The notes under the pieces were generated by a model. It had not been told where the DNA came from and did not search any database. It saw only the letters and a program-made list of their open reading frames with translations. The translations under genes and the position numbers were made by a program. A DNA stretch of 5,613 bases from the NCBI GenBank assembly GCA_018378775.1, contig JAGZWV010000070.1, positions 1 through 5,613 of the forward strand, written 5' to 3'. Position 1 is the stretch's first letter. Each line of letters opens with the position of its first letter. This document shows, piece after piece, positions 4,295 through 5,613 of this stretch. The DNA is from Collinsella sp. GTDB lineage: Bacteria; Actinomycetota; Coriobacteriia; Coriobacteriales; Coriobacteriaceae.

Positions 4295-5446
4295 ATGGCA
4301 GACGTCGACAACAGGAACCGTAACCGCAGGTCCAACCGAGCGGGTCAGCCCAATCCCAAGCGCGAGGCCCGTGCCAAGGCCGCCGAGCGTCACGTGGCAA
4401 CTGTGTCCGAAGCGTGCGCCAAGGATATCGAGCGTTCGCTTGCCGGTGTTCGCGAGTTTGACGGTATGCCTGCCGGCTTTGTCTCGGCGATGAAGGCCAA
4501 GGTTCAGAGTGCTGTGGCCACCGAAGAACAGGTTGCCGAGGACGTCGAGGGCGCGGAGGCTGCCGAGACCGAGGCGGCACCCGAGAGCGAGGCAGCGCCC
4601 GAGACCGAGGCAGCTCCTGAGCCCGTCGAGGAGCCTGCCGAGGAAATCGCCGGAGCTGAGTCCGCGCCTGCTGAGGAGCCTGCTGCGTCCCTGCCTGAGG
4701 TCACTGTGCTCGATGCCTCCGCCACGCAGGCCATCTTGGACAACGGTCGTGGCTATGCGCAGTTCTGCGACATGGCCGTGCTCGCCTTTGCCTCGTTCAC
4801 CAACCCGGGCGGTGGCTATATTCAGGGTTATCTGGGCCAGGAGGCCACACTGTGCGCCGATTCGTATCTGTACAACGTTCTCGATAAGCAGCGCAAATGG
4901 TACGGCGAGAACCGTCGCCGCAACATCAACTGCGAGCTCTATCGTAACCGCGCCCTAGTGGTGCCTGCGGTGCGCTTCGACCGCAACCACGTGCATGCAT
5001 ACGCCGACGTGATCGTGGCCGCCGCGCCCAACGTTAAGCGCGCCCGCCAGGAGTATCGCGTGAGCGACGATGCTCTGCTGGATGCCCTGCGCGACCGCAT
5101 TCGCTTTGTGCTTGCCATCTGCGACGAGCTGGGTCGCGAGAAGCTCGTGCTGGGTGCTTGGGGCTGCGACAACAACGGCTTTGACGCAGAGGCCGTGGCC
5201 GAGCTCTTCCGCAAGGAGCTCGCGTCGGGCGACTTTAAGGTCAAGCAAGTCTTCTTTGCCGTGCCTTCTACGCGCTGGGATGAGGATTTTGCCAAGTTCG
5301 AGCACGTGCTGGCAAACTTCCCCGAGCGCAACGAGGAGTCCTATGCTCAGGTTGCCGCTCGCGCTGCGGCAGCTCGCGCCGCCGAGCAGGCCCAGGCTGC
5401 TACCGAGGATGATGAGGACGAGGACGATTGGCGCAAGTACCTGTAA
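4295..5446 (+). CDS. TIGR02452/microbial PARG-type macrodomain protein with acidic linker
   Basis: 383-residue protein of the TIGR02452 family (PARG_cat, PF10021), related to bacterial poly(ADP-ribose) glycohydrolases with a macrodomain core. Layout: a basic start (residues 6-32), a helical N-terminal part (about 33-75), an acidic Ala/Pro/Glu linker (about 76-131) with three ETEAAP-like hexapeptides (91-108), a core at about 134-345, and an Ala-rich helix ending in an acidic tail (371-378). The core shows FASFTNPGGGYIQGYLGQE (165-183) and LCADSYLYN (186-194). Two signatures deviate. The GGG-x(6-8)-QEE motif reads QEA, with Ala184 where the second, catalytic glutamate normally stands. The second loop, usually GCG-[AV]-F, reads GCDNNGF (290-296). 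ADP-ribose hydrolysis is therefore doubtful; binding or a changed substrate is possible. ATG 4295 has AAAGGTGA 6 nt upstream. It is flanked by terminators, so it is probably transcribed alone. Confidence 0.85.
   Translation: MADVDNRNRNRRSNRAGQPNPKREARAKAAERHVATVSEACAKDIERSLAGVREFDGMPAGFVSAMKAKVQSAVATEEQVAEDVEGAEAAETEAAPESEAAPETEAAPEPVEEPAEEIAGAESAPAEEPAASLPEVTVLDASATQAILDNGRGYAQFCDMAVLAFASFTNPGGGYIQGYLGQEATLCADSYLYNVLDKQRKWYGENRRRNINCELYRNRALVVPAVRFDRNHVHAYADVIVAAAPNVKRARQEYRVSDDALLDALRDRIRFVLAICDELGREKLVLGAWGCDNNGFDAEAVAELFRKELASGDFKVKQVFFAVPSTRWDEDFAKFEHVLANFPERNEESYAQVAARAAAARAAEQAQAATEDDEDEDDWRKYL
4565..4618 (+). repeat. Three in-frame 18-bp tandem repeats in the acidic linker
   Basis: Units at 4565-4582, 4583-4600 and 4601-4618 encode ETEAAP, ESEAAP and ETEAAP. 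They differ mostly at third codon positions plus the T/S change, so the peptide is better conserved than the DNA. Length variation between strains would be expected here. Confidence 0.8.
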
Positions 5447-5471
5447 CCGGTACGTGTTGACAGATAGGTCG

Positions 5472-5505
5472 AGCCGGCGGGAGAGGCTGCTCCCGCCGGC
5501 TTTTT
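5472..5505 (+). terminator. Intrinsic terminator after the PARG-like gene
   Basis: AGCCGGCGGGAG (5472-5483) pairs perfectly over 12 bp with 5490-5501 around a 6-nt loop, followed by T5 (5501-5505). It starts 26 bp past the stop codon and lies 20 bp before the next start codon. Confidence 0.92.
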
Positions 5506-5525
5506 ACTAAAAGGAAGGGCTTACG

Positions 5526-5613
5526 ATGAAAAACGTTCTATGCTTTGGCGACAGCAACACCTATGGTTACGATCCGGCGGGCATGCGCGACGGCACCGCG
5601 GTGCGCTATGCGC
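5526..5613 (+). CDS. SGNH/GDSL hydrolase (arylesterase-like), N-terminal fragment
   Basis: Only the first 29 codons are inside the window; the gene runs off the right edge. The visible start, MKNVLCFGDSNTYGYDPAGM, contains block I of the SGNH hydrolases (GDSN, with the catalytic Ser10) in the form common to arylesterase-type members, where a YDP-like stretch follows. Such enzymes cleave ester bonds; substrate and localisation cannot be judged from this fragment, but no signal peptide precedes the motif, suggesting a cytoplasmic enzyme. ATG 5526 follows GGAAGGG (5513-5519) with 6 nt spacing. The strong terminator just upstream leaves little room for a promoter. A TTGACA at 5457-5462 has no matching -10, so expression may depend on read-through. 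Confidence 0.85.
   Translation, partial: MKNVLCFGDSNTYGYDPAGMRDGTAVRYA

Noticed and set aside
4509..4958. Overlapping plus-strand frame inside the PARG-like gene
   Set aside because: Arg/Pro/Ser-rich shadow translation of the GC-rich linker, with no ribosome site.
5457..5485. TTGACA as a promoter for the SGNH hydrolase
   Set aside because: The bases 16-18 bp downstream are the GC-rich terminator stem and show no -10.

Overview
The window looks like chromosomal DNA from a GC-rich actinobacterium. Codon choice, UUCG-capped terminators and the gene set recall Coriobacteriia such as Collinsella, but this is an inference from style; there is no rRNA or other marker to confirm it. It contains six identifiable protein genes (five complete, one cut by the right edge) and one unrecognised small gene is among them.

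Left part, minus strand (1-2835). Transcription runs right to left. A PiT-type inorganic phosphate transporter (1744-2793) is followed 67 bp later by its usual partner, a DUF47/PhoU-like accessory protein (1053-1676). They form a two-gene phosphate uptake operon. Next comes a 108-bp, almost perfectly self-complementary element (940-1047), which has no U-tract and looks like a small MITE-like or REP-like repeat. Then comes a nitroreductase (242-772) with phased direct repeats upstream and a clear terminator (157-194). Beyond that terminator, positions 1-140 hold dense inverted repeats that could be the operator and structured leader of a gene lying left of the window.

Right part, plus strand (2925-5613). 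A divergent intergenic region separates the transporter from a small gene of unknown function (3044-3382) that has a promoter so close to its ATG that a leaderless mRNA is possible. It is followed by a BI-1 (Bax inhibitor-1) family membrane protein (3461-4156) with its own terminator (4200-4228). Next is a TIGR02452/microbial PARG-type macrodomain protein (4295-5446), also ended by a terminator (5472-5505). The start of an SGNH/GDSL esterase (5526 onward) follows.

No defence island, CRISPR array, tRNA, rRNA or complete insertion sequence was seen. The strongest candidates for something unusual are: the PARG-like protein, in which both ligand-loop signatures deviate (QEA for QEE, and a changed GCG loop) and a long acidic linker splits the protein; the 108-bp palindromic element; a perfect Shine-Dalgarno sequence stranded 52 nt upstream of the transporter in front of a three-codon ORF; and the structured region at 1-140.
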